Positions 6,990 to 13,273 of a stretch of 15,643 nucleotides of DNA are shown piece by piece. Numbering within the stretch: position 1 is the stretch's first letter; each line of letters starts with the position of its first letter. The DNA comes from an uncultured Collinsella sp. (GTDB taxonomy: Bacteria > Actinomycetota > Coriobacteriia > Coriobacteriales > Coriobacteriaceae). The notes below the pieces were generated by a model, which made no database searches, was not told the DNA's origin, and saw only the letters and a list, made by a program, of their open reading frames with translations. A program made the position numbers and the translations under genes. The stretch lies in contig CAAECF010000044.1 of NCBI GenBank assembly GCA_900754275.1, positions 1 to 15,643 on the forward strand, in the 5' to 3' direction.

Positions 6990-7553
6990 ATGCCTACCAT
7001 TTCTACCGCCGACTTCAAGAACGGCCTCGGTCTCCGCATCAAGGACAAGGTCTACACCATCGTCGAGTTCCAGCATGTCAAGCCGGGCAAGGGCGGCGCG
7101 TTTGTGCGCTACAAGACACGCGACATCAAGAGCGGCCGCGTCGTCGAGAACACCTGCAACGCCGGCACTAAGTTCGAGAGCGTCATGCTCACCACCCGTG
7201 AGTTCCAGTACCTCTACAACGATGGCACCGACTACATCTTCATGGACAACGAGTCCTATGAGCAGGTTCCCGTTCCCGAGGACATGGTGGGCGAGAACTC
7301 CAAGTGGCTGCGCGAGAACGACATCTGCCAGCTGCTCTTCGCCGACGATGAGCTCATGGGCGTGACCCCGCCGATGTTCATCGAGACCACCATCGTCCAG
7401 ACCGACCCGGGCTTTAAGGGCGACACCGTCCAGGGTTCCACCAAGCCGGCCACGATCGACACCGGCGCTGTCATCCAGGTCCCCATGTACCTCAACGAGG
7501 GCGAGGTCATCAAGGTTGACACCCGCGACGGCAAGTTCGTCTCCCGCGTCTAG
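6990..7553 (+). CDS. efp: Elongation factor P
   Basis: EF-P binds the ribosome between the P and E sites and relieves stalling at polyproline stretches. The product is 187 aa, the standard length, with a KOW-like N-terminal domain followed by two OB-type domains. The tip loop KPGKGGAF places Lys34 at the position that is modified in other bacteria. No EpmA/EpmB or EarP modification gene is in the window, so modification state is unknown. The ATG at 6990 follows AGAAAGG at about 6978-6984. Upstream in-frame extension to 6957 would add 11 residues not found in the family and is rejected. The gene heads a co-directional run down to recN and is followed after 24 bases by the Asp23-family gene. 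Confidence 0.97.
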   Translation: MPTISTADFKNGLGLRIKDKVYTIVEFQHVKPGKGGAFVRYKTRDIKSGRVVENTCNAGTKFESVMLTTREFQYLYNDGTDYIFMDNESYEQVPVPEDMVGENSKWLRENDICQLLFADDELMGVTPPMFIETTIVQTDPGFKGDTVQGSTKPATIDTGAVIQVPMYLNEGEVIKVDTRDGKFVSRV

Positions 7554-7577
7554 CAACCAAATCTTCTAGGAGGACTC

Positions 7578-7940
7578 ATGCCCCAGGAAATCAAGATTGA
7601 CGGCATCGGCATTTCGCCCGATGTTCTGACCGCCATCGTCTCGCGCGCCGTGTCCGATGTCGAGGGCATCGCCTCCGTTGGCGTCAAGGACCTTGCCACC
7701 AACCTTGTCTCCATGATGCTCTCGTCCAAGGCCCCGGCTTCTGAGCCGGCGGTCGAGGCCGAGGTCGTCGGCGACAAGCTCGCACTCACCGTGCGTGTCG
7801 TGGTGTTCTTTGGCTATCCGTTCAAGAAACTCGCCGAGGCCGTTCGCGCCGCCGTGGTCGCCGCCATCGATGCCCAGGTTGGCGTCGAGGTCGAGCGCGT
7901 TGACGTTTGCATCGACGGCCTCGTTTTCCCCAAGGAGTAA
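7578..7940 (+). CDS. Asp23/Gls24 (YqhY-like) family protein
   Basis: Small acidic cytoplasmic protein of 120 aa. The Asp23/Gls24 signature spans the whole length: an opening strand EIKIDGIGISPDVLTAIV, the helix AVSDVEGIASV, a central strand pair (KLALTVRVVVFFGYPF), the helix LAEAVRAAVVAAI, and the final strand VERVDVCIDGLVF. There is no signal or membrane segment. A strong AGGAGG (7568-7573) precedes the ATG. It lies 3 bases before nusB. The position between efp and nusB corresponds to Bacillus yqhY, whose loss is linked to acetyl-CoA carboxylase mutations; here the accB-accC genes that sit beside yqhY in Bacillus are missing. Molecular function is not established for the family. Confidence 0.88.
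   Translation: MPQEIKIDGIGISPDVLTAIVSRAVSDVEGIASVGVKDLATNLVSMMLSSKAPASEPAVEAEVVGDKLALTVRVVVFFGYPFKKLAEAVRAAVVAAIDAQVGVEVERVDVCIDGLVFPKE
7932..7937 (+). promoter_or_regulatory. Ribosome binding site supporting the TTG start of nusB
   Basis: AAGGAG, at the very end of the Asp23-family gene, lies 6 bases before TTG at 7944. No ATG or GTG in frame is nearby at the N-terminus of the NusB fold, so the TTG start is accepted. Confidence 0.75.
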
Positions 7941-7943
7941 CCT

Positions 7944-8528
7944 TTGAGTCTTAAGGTTTATCGCGGGCGTACGCTTGCCCGCAGTCAGGCGCTGCAGCTG
8001 CTGTTCCAGGCCGAGGCCACGGACAGCCCGCTCGAGCGCGTCCTCGAGGGCGATTTCCTGATCTCGAAGGGTCCCCTCGACCCCTATGCGCTGGAGCTGT
8101 GCCGTGGTGCTTACGAGCATATCGACCGCATCGACTGCGCCCTGCGCTCCGTTGCCAAGAACTGGGATCTTATGCGCATGCCCGGCGCCGATCGCAATCT
8201 GCTTCGTATCGCCGTTTACGAGATGCGTTTCCTCACCGACGAGGAGGTTTCGGACGCCATCGTGATCAACGAGGCCGTCGAGCTTGCCAAGGCCTATGGC
8301 ACCGACCAGTCTGCGTCGTTCGTCAACGGCGTGCTGGGCAAGATCGCTCGCAGCGAGGAGCTGCCGGGCGAGGACCTGTACCAAGAGCTGCTGGCCGAGG
8401 ACCGTGCCCGCGAGGAGGCCCAGGCCGCCGAGGCTGCCGCCAAGGTTGCGGTTGCCCAGGCTGAGGCTGGCGTGCTGGCCGAGGATTCGGACGCCGCCGA
8501 GGCTGACATCGACTCCGTCGAGGAGTAG
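7944..8528 (+). CDS. nusB: Transcription antitermination factor NusB with acidic C-terminal tail
   Basis: NusB with NusE (S10) binds boxA RNA and supports antitermination and folding in rRNA operons. The family core covers residues 1 to about 135: RTLARSQALQLLFQAE at the start, AGADRNLLRIAVYEMRF-like segment PGADRNLLRIAVYE in the middle, and INEAVELAKAYGTDQSASFVNG..LGKIAR at the end. E. coli NusB has 139 aa. This protein has 194, the extra part being an Ala/Glu-rich, probably helical and strongly acidic tail (about 140-194). The start is TTG at 7944 with AAGGAG six bases upstream. The gene is 3 bases after the Asp23-family gene and 2 bases before xseB, so it is surely co-transcribed. Confidence 0.94.
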   Translation: MSLKVYRGRTLARSQALQLLFQAEATDSPLERVLEGDFLISKGPLDPYALELCRGAYEHIDRIDCALRSVAKNWDLMRMPGADRNLLRIAVYEMRFLTDEEVSDAIVINEAVELAKAYGTDQSASFVNGVLGKIARSEELPGEDLYQELLAEDRAREEAQAAEAAAKVAVAQAEAGVLAEDSDAAEADIDSVEE

Positions 8529-8530
8529 CC

Positions 8531-8770
8531 ATGCCAGAGGGTTCCGTCCGCAACTTCGACGAGATCTCGGACCGTCTGGATCAGATCATCGTTACCGTTC
8601 GCTCCAAGGATACCTCCTTGGAGCGTTCGCTCGATTTGTTTGACGAAGCGATTGAGCTGGGCTCCCGCGCGGTCGATATGGTCGACAAGTTTGAGTTGAC
8701 ACCGCGTGAGGCCGACAAGCTCGAGCAGGAATACGATGAGGATGCGGCAAACGAATCCCAGGATAGCTAG
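8531..8770 (+). CDS. xseB: Exodeoxyribonuclease VII small subunit
   Basis: XseB is the small helical subunit of exonuclease VII, which degrades single-stranded DNA with the catalytic XseA subunit. The product is 79 aa, normal for the family. The core FDEISDRLDQIIVTVRS-KDTSLERSLDLFDEAIELGSRA is the two-helix hairpin signature. The tail is acidic. AGGAG at the end of nusB serves as ribosome site for the ATG at 8531. No xseA is in the window although the two genes are usually adjacent, so the partner must be encoded elsewhere or be absent. Confidence 0.92.
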   Translation: MPEGSVRNFDEISDRLDQIIVTVRSKDTSLERSLDLFDEAIELGSRAVDMVDKFELTPREADKLEQEYDEDAANESQDS

Positions 8771-8796
8771 GCCGCATCTCCGGATACGAATGGTTG

Positions 8797-9609
8797 ATGG
8801 CATTCATGAAACGTGTGCGTCTTGATGACGAACTGATTTCACAGGGCATCTGCGCCGATCGCGCGGATGCCCTTCGCACTCTTATGGCGGGCTTGGTCTC
8901 GAGTGGGGGCGAGCGTTTGACTTCGCCGGGCCTTAAGGTAATCCCGGGCCTGCCGCTGCACGTTAAGGGGCGCATTCCCTATGTTGGCCGCGGCGGTCTT
9001 AAGCTCGAAGGCGCGCTTGATGCGTTTGGCATCAATCCGACGGGCCTTGCCTGTCTGGATGTGGGCTGCTCTACCGGTGGCTTTACCGATTGCCTGCTCA
9101 AGCGCGGAGCTGCGACCGTTGTCTCGGTGGACGTTGGTCGCGCCCAGTTCGATTGGTCGTTACGTCAGGACGATCGCGTGTCGCTGCATGAGCGCACAAA
9201 CGTGACGCAGCTGCCTGAGCTTGGCTATGCCGGCGCCATCGACCTGGCAGTGTGTGATGTCTCGTTTACCAGCATCGCGAACATTATCGATGCGGTGCTG
9301 GCGTGCCTGGCGCCTACGGGTGCATTCTGCACGCTCGTAAAGCCGCAGTTTGAGGCTCCGGCGGCGCTGGTGGGCGAGGGCGGCATTGTGACCGATCCCG
9401 CCGTGCGCCGCGATACACTCGTTGCGGCAGTTGAACTCTTTGCTGCCAAGGGCCTGTTCCCGGTCGATGTGTGCGTGTCGCCCATTCATGGTGCCAAGGG
9501 AAACGTTGAGTTTTTCCTGTACGGCACGAGGTTTGACCCCGGTGACCGCTCGCAAGATGAGCTGCAATCCCAGGTATCGGTTTTGAGCGAGAAAGCTGCA
9601 ACGCTATGA
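8797..9609 (+). CDS. tlyA: TlyA family rRNA (cytidine-2'-O)-methyltransferase
   Basis: TlyA methylates cytidine 2'-O positions in 16S and/or 23S rRNA; in mycobacteria this determines capreomycin sensitivity. The product is about 270 aa. An S4 RNA-binding domain occupies roughly residues 1-60 (MKRVRLDDELISQG). A linker with GRGGLKLEGAL follows, then an FtsJ-type Rossmann methyltransferase. The SAM loop is LDVGCSTGGFTD (from residue 87). The catalytic tetrad is visible as Lys69, Asp154 (CDVSFTS), Lys182 (LVKPQFE) and Glu238 (GNVEFF). Start choice is uncertain: ATG at 8797 or 8806, or TTG at 8794; no strong ribosome site precedes any. The stop overlaps the nadK start as ATGA. A haemolysin name in databases would be a historical misnomer. 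Confidence 0.92.
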   Translation: MAFMKRVRLDDELISQGICADRADALRTLMAGLVSSGGERLTSPGLKVIPGLPLHVKGRIPYVGRGGLKLEGALDAFGINPTGLACLDVGCSTGGFTDCLLKRGAATVVSVDVGRAQFDWSLRQDDRVSLHERTNVTQLPELGYAGAIDLAVCDVSFTSIANIIDAVLACLAPTGAFCTLVKPQFEAPAALVGEGGIVTDPAVRRDTLVAAVELFAAKGLFPVDVCVSPIHGAKGNVEFFLYGTRFDPGDRSQDELQSQVSVLSEKAATL

Positions 9610-10466
9610 AGGTCTTTCTGGTTCCCAATTACTACAAGCAAGAGGCGGTCGAGAGCGGCCTGATGCTCGAGCTTTGGCTGACGCGCCAGGGCTATGAGGT
9701 CGCATGGGCTGCCGACCAGCGATCGAAGATTCAGAGCACGCCTGATATTGACGGCTCTGATTTGGTCATTACGCTCGGCGGCGACGGTACGTTGCTGCGC
9801 GCTGCCCGCATCCTCAACCATCGCGAGATTCCTATCCTCGGTCTTTCCTATGGTCACCTGGGCTTTTTAACTGCTGCGAGCCCCGAGGAGCGCGACATTC
9901 TTAAGGTCGTGAGCGACGCCCTTTCCGGCGAGCTGCACGTGAGCCGTCGCGCCACCATCGCCGCGGATATCGTGTCCGTGCGCGAAGACGGTACGAAGGA
10001 TGTCGTGCGCACCTTCGCCCTCAACGACATGGCGCTTACCCGCGGTCCGCTGTCCGATATGGTCGAGTTTGACATCACGGTGTCCGGTCACCATATCGAC
10101 CGCCTACGCGGTGACGGTGTCGTCGTTTCGACGGCGACTGGTTCTACGGGTTACGCGCTCAGCGCCGGTGGCCCCATCGTGAGCCCTGACTATACGGGCA
10201 TGGTCTGCGTACCCATTGCGCCGCACACCATTCAAGCTCGCGCTTTCTTGACTTCGCCGAGCGATGTCGTCGAAATCTTTATGTCTGATGACCGTCCGAG
10301 CGTTCCGGCGATCGCTATCGATGGACAGTTTATTACCTGCGACGGCACGGTCGAGAGCGTGGCCGTGCGCCGAGGCCCCGGCGATGTGCTGCTGCTCGAC
10401 TACGGCCCCGAGAGTTTTTACAACTCGGTGAGCCGCGTATTCTACGGAGTCCGCCATGATCGATGA
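9606..10466 (+). CDS. nadK: NAD kinase (ATP or polyphosphate dependent)
   Basis: NadK phosphorylates NAD to NADP, the only known route to NADP in bacteria. The product is 286 aa, as usual. The nucleotide-binding GGDGT motif is at residues 58-62 with catalytic Asp60. The NE/D motif appears as NDM at 140-142. GDGVVVSTATGSTGYALSAGG, in two adjoining parts, forms the NAD-binding and active-site loop. Near the C-terminus AIDGQ is the last conserved segment. The start overlaps the tlyA stop (ATGA), and the stop lies 11 bases inside recN, giving a translationally coupled tlyA-nadK-recN trio, an order common in Gram-positive bacteria. Confidence 0.96.
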   Translation: MKVFLVPNYYKQEAVESGLMLELWLTRQGYEVAWAADQRSKIQSTPDIDGSDLVITLGGDGTLLRAARILNHREIPILGLSYGHLGFLTAASPEERDILKVVSDALSGELHVSRRATIAADIVSVREDGTKDVVRTFALNDMALTRGPLSDMVEFDITVSGHHIDRLRGDGVVVSTATGSTGYALSAGGPIVSPDYTGMVCVPIAPHTIQARAFLTSPSDVVEIFMSDDRPSVPAIAIDGQFITCDGTVESVAVRRGPGDVLLLDYGPESFYNSVSRVFYGVRHDR

Positions 10467-12084
10467 GCTGCAGGTTTCTAACATTGCACTCATTCGCGAG
10501 GCGACGCTGGTGCCGAGTGCCGGCCTGACTGTCCTGACCGGCGAGACCGGCGCCGGCAAGACCGCGCTGCTCTCGGCCCTCAAGCTTATTTTGGGTGAGC
10601 GCGCGGATTCGTCGACGGTGCGCGAGGGCGAGGCGCTGGCGAGTGTCGAGGCGCGCCTGTTTGACGGCCCGCACGACACGGAAGGCTTCACGGTCCAGCG
10701 CAGCCTTTCCGCCGAGGGCCGCAGCCGCGTCAAGATTGACGGCAGTATCGCCAGTGTGCGCGAGCTTTCGGAGCGCGTCGGCGTGATGATGGATCTGTGC
10801 GGCCAACACGAGCACCAGCGCTTGCTCGATTCGGCACATCACGTTGCGATGGTCGATGCCTGGGCAGGGCGCCCTGCACTCGAGTCGCTCGAGCACTACC
10901 GTGCTTGCTTTAAAGCCTCGCGCGCGGCCGCTAAGGAGGTTCGACGTGTCGAAGAGGCCTCGCGTGCGCAGGGGAGCCGCGTCGAGGAGGCGCGCTTTGC
11001 GCTCGAGCGCATCGGCGAGGTCGACCCCAAACCGGGCGAGTATGAGGAACTCGAGGAACTGCTGCCGCGCTCCGAACATGCCGAGGTACTGGTTGCCACA
11101 GCTAACGATGCCCATGCATCGCTTGCCTCCGAAGGGGGAGCGCTCGACGCCGTGAACAGCGCCGTGGCAGAACTTTCCCGAATGGCTACCGTCGATCGCA
11201 AACTGGGCGACATTGCCGATGCGCTTTCGGATGCCTGTATCTCCCTTGAGGATTGCGCGAACGAGCTTCGTACCTATCGCGATGGCGTCGCCTTCGACCC
11301 GCGCGAGCTCGCACGCATGCGTGAGCGATATTCCGACCTCAAGGGCCTGTTGCGTCAGTGGGGTCCCACCATGGACGATGTTTTTGCCATGCGCGATCGC
11401 TCGCAAGAGCTGCTGTCCCTGGTCGATGATGGCGATGAGCAGATCAAAAAGGCGCGTGAGGCACTCGGGAGCGCCGAGCGCGAGTTGTTTGCCGCTGCCA
11501 AGGCACTTAAGCGCGCACGCAATACGGCGGCCCCGCGCTTCTGCCACGAGGTTGGCCGCCAGATGGCGCGCTTGGAGATGGGTAGTGCCGAGCTCGTCTG
11601 GGAGTCGCGCGATCTTCCCCGTGCTGAGTGGACGCCCGTTGGTCCTTCGAGCTACGAGCTGCTATACCGCAGCGGTGCCGGCTTGACGCCACGTCCCCTG
11701 CGCCGCATTGCGTCGGGCGGCGAGCTCAGCCGCGTCATGCTTGCAAGCAAGGTTGTCCTCGGTAACGCGGACGGTGTCGATACGCTGGTGTTTGACGAGG
11801 TCGATGCCGGTGTCGGTGGCTCCACGGCGCGTGCGCTTGCGGGCGTGCTGGCAGATCTCGCCGCTACGCATCAGGTGATTGTCGTAACCCACTTGGCGCA
11901 GGTCGCCGTCATGGCTGACAAGCATTATGTCGTCAGCAAGGAACCGGGCGATGTTCCCCAGACGCATTTGGATGAGGTAACCGGCGAAGCGCGTACTGCC
12001 GAGATCGCCCGCATGTTGAGCGGCGATCAGTCCGAGGTAAGCTTGGCCCACGCGAAGCAGATGCTCGAAGAAGCTCGAGGTTAG
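10456..12084 (+). CDS. recN: DNA repair protein RecN
   Basis: RecN is an SMC-like ATPase that gathers broken DNA ends for recombinational repair. The product has 542 aa (E. coli 553). The N-terminal ATPase half opens with MIDELQVSNIALI and has Walker A GETGAGKT at residues 29-36 (Lys35). CGQHEHQRLLD is the conserved segment before the coiled coil. The middle (about 150-370) is rich in Glu, Ala, Arg and Leu, as expected for an antiparallel coiled coil. The C-terminal half has the ABC signature SGGELSR from Ser420, Walker B LVFDEVD with Asp447/Glu448, and the H-loop VVTHLAQVA. GGAG at 10446-10449 precedes the ATG. It is the last gene of the (+) run. A LexA box is not expected at this internal position and none was recognised. 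Confidence 0.96.
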   Translation: MIDELQVSNIALIREATLVPSAGLTVLTGETGAGKTALLSALKLILGERADSSTVREGEALASVEARLFDGPHDTEGFTVQRSLSAEGRSRVKIDGSIASVRELSERVGVMMDLCGQHEHQRLLDSAHHVAMVDAWAGRPALESLEHYRACFKASRAAAKEVRRVEEASRAQGSRVEEARFALERIGEVDPKPGEYEELEELLPRSEHAEVLVATANDAHASLASEGGALDAVNSAVAELSRMATVDRKLGDIADALSDACISLEDCANELRTYRDGVAFDPRELARMRERYSDLKGLLRQWGPTMDDVFAMRDRSQELLSLVDDGDEQIKKAREALGSAERELFAAAKALKRARNTAAPRFCHEVGRQMARLEMGSAELVWESRDLPRAEWTPVGPSSYELLYRSGAGLTPRPLRRIASGGELSRVMLASKVVLGNADGVDTLVFDEVDAGVGGSTARALAGVLADLAATHQVIVVTHLAQVAVMADKHYVVSKEPGDVPQTHLDEVTGEARTAEIARMLSGDQSEVSLAHAKQMLEEARG

Positions 12085-12102
12085 GTCGTATCAGCGGTGT
12101 TG

Positions 12103-12135
12103 GTGGGACAAAATAGACTGAAATTTTTGTCCCAC
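12103..12135 (+). repeat. Perfect 11-bp inverted repeat between convergent genes
   Basis: GTGGGACAAAA (12103-12113) and TTTTGTCCCAC (12125-12135) are exact reverse complements around an 11-base spacer. The element lies between the 3' ends of recN (+) and the RpiR gene (-) and could end transcription from both sides. On neither strand is the stem followed by a clear T run; the T-rich part is inside the stem. It is therefore not a textbook intrinsic terminator, and a dispersed REP-like palindrome is an alternative. Confidence 0.7.
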
Positions 12136-12143
12136 TACGCGTT

Positions 12144-13001
12144 TTACTCAACGACCTTATCCGGCTGGATGAGCTCCTCGTAGTAGCTGATATGCTCGCG
12201 AGCGTCTTCAATCTCGGGCAGCAGGAAGTTGTAGATGACTTCGATGATCATCGTGGCGCTGATCTTAGAGAACGCAAAGTCGCCCGTTGTCAGCAGCGCT
12301 TCGTGGTTGACGGTGTTAAAAGTGTAGTCTGCCAGGCGCGCGAGCGGGGATTTACTGTCGCTGCTGATGACGACTACGGTTGCGCCGCAGTTGCGAGCCG
12401 CTTTTGCCATGCGATTCAGTCGGCGCGATTTGCCGGAGTTTGAGATTAGCACGATGACGTCACCCGGGCGCAACGTGAGCGCAAAGCCGATTGATGTCTC
12501 GCTGATGGTGCTTGCCATGCAACGAAGGCCCAGCTGCGAGAACTTGAACGTCGCGTCGAGCGCGACGGCGTTGGTGTTGCCTACGGCCGCAAACTCAATA
12601 ACGCCTGCATTCTTTAACGCGTGCACAACGGCCGCCAGCGTATCGTGGTCGATCCCGTCGATGGTCGCATTAAGCTCGCTCACCTTGGCAGCCAGGATGT
12701 TCTTGAGGCTCTGCTCCATATTGTCGAGCGAGACCTCGTCGGTCAGGCCCTCGTTGCGCTGGCTTTCCAAATCCCTCGCCAACGAAAACTGAAAGCTGCG
12801 GAAGCTACCAAAGCCCAGCTTGCGGCAGAAGCGCGAAACGGTCGCCTCGGACGTGGCAGCGGCACGCGAAAGTTGGGCGGCCGTCAGACGTGGCGCCTCG
12901 GACTGGTGCTCCAATATATAGTCGACAATGCGCTGCTCGGACTCGCTGTATCCCTGATGGGTACTAATGAGGGAAAGTGCGCTCTTGCTACTATCGATCA
13001 T
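12144..13001 (-). CDS. RpiR-family transcriptional regulator (HTH + SIS)
   Basis: Sugar-phosphate-responsive regulator of 285 aa. The N-terminal RpiR-type helix-turn-helix covers residues 1 to about 80, with a recognition-helix region TSEATVSRFCRKLGF at 50-64. The C-terminal SIS domain (about 115-250) binds phosphosugars in this family; LISNSGKSRRLN and VVVISSDSKSPLA are the characteristic strands and loops. The start at 13001 is preceded by AGGAG (13008-13012) six bases away; an in-frame ATG at 13049 would add 16 residues and lacks such a site. The gene is transcribed divergently from the PTS transporter gene, so it very probably controls that gene, as repressor or activator, in response to the phosphorylated substrate. 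Confidence 0.9.
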   Translation of the reverse strand: MIDSSKSALSLISTHQGYSESEQRIVDYILEHQSEAPRLTAAQLSRAAATSEATVSRFCRKLGFGSFRSFQFSLARDLESQRNEGLTDEVSLDNMEQSLKNILAAKVSELNATIDGIDHDTLAAVVHALKNAGVIEFAAVGNTNAVALDATFKFSQLGLRCMASTISETSIGFALTLRPGDVIVLISNSGKSRRLNRMAKAARNCGATVVVISSDSKSPLARLADYTFNTVNHEALLTTGDFAFSKISATMIIEVIYNFLLPEIEDAREHISYYEELIQPDKVVE

Positions 13002-13007
13002 GGATGG

Positions 13008-13012
13008 CTCCT
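13008..13012 (-). promoter_or_regulatory. Ribosome binding site deciding the rpiR-type gene start
   Basis: AGGAG on the minus strand, 6 bases before the ATG at 13001, selects this start over the in-frame ATG at 13049. Confidence 0.75.
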
Positions 13013-13049
13013 GGTTGGCATGAAAATCTAGCTTGATTTGCAATGCCAT

Positions 13050-13055
13050 AGTATA
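13050..13055 (-). promoter_or_regulatory. Candidate -10 box of the RpiR-family gene
   Basis: TATACT on the minus strand (13055-13050) lies about 50 bases before the regulator start. The hexamer 17 bases further upstream (TATCTT) is a poor -35, so the call rests on the -10 alone. Confidence 0.35.
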
Positions 13056-13088
13056 CGGGCATTTTCAATTACAAGATACACCTTGCCG

Positions 13089-13200
13089 TTTCAAGTGTTG
13101 ATGGTAAACTTTCACTTACCGTTTACGGTTATGAAAGAACCTTTCACCGGAGATTTGCACCTTGGCTCTTCTCACGCGGACGGTAGGTTGGTATCTTTCA
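13089..13200 (+). promoter_or_regulatory. Divergent regulatory region with candidate RpiR operators and PTS promoter
   Basis: A perfect palindrome TGAAAGAACCTTTCA occupies 13132-13146. CTTTCA recurs at 13109-13114, 13141-13146 and 13195-13200, and TTTCA also at 13089-13093. A second dyad pairs GTAAAC (13104-13109) with GTTTAC (13121-13126), overlapping ACCGT/ACGGT (13118-13129). These are plausible binding sites for the divergent RpiR-family regulator. A possible PTS promoter is TTCTCA (13169-13174), 17 bases, TATCTT (13192-13197), which the last CTTTCA overlaps. All assignments are by pattern only. Confidence 0.45.
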
Positions 13201-13211
13201 GTTGTGGAAAA

Positions 13212-13252
13212 ACGCGCATCGAAGCGCGTGTAGGGGAGCGCCCGCGGGCGCT
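13212..13252 (+). other. Two GC-rich hairpins in the PTS leader
   Basis: ACGCGC (13212-13217) pairs with GCGCGT (13224-13229), and AGCGCCCG/CGGGCGCT (13237-13252) is a perfect 16-base palindrome. Both lie in the probable 5' untranslated region just before the ribosome site AAGGAGG of the PTS gene. No T run follows, so termination is unlikely; an effect on mRNA stability or translation is possible. Confidence 0.5.
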
Positions 13253-13273
13253 GTACTCAAGAAGGAGGGACAC

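Noticed and set aside
10333..11547. 404-codon minus-strand frame across recN
   Set aside because: Antisense shadow of recN with low-information composition; the sense frame has all RecN motifs.
13212..13252. PTS leader hairpins as an antiterminator/terminator pair
   Set aside because: No T run follows either hairpin and no recognisable RAT-like antiterminator sequence was seen; kept only as leader structure.
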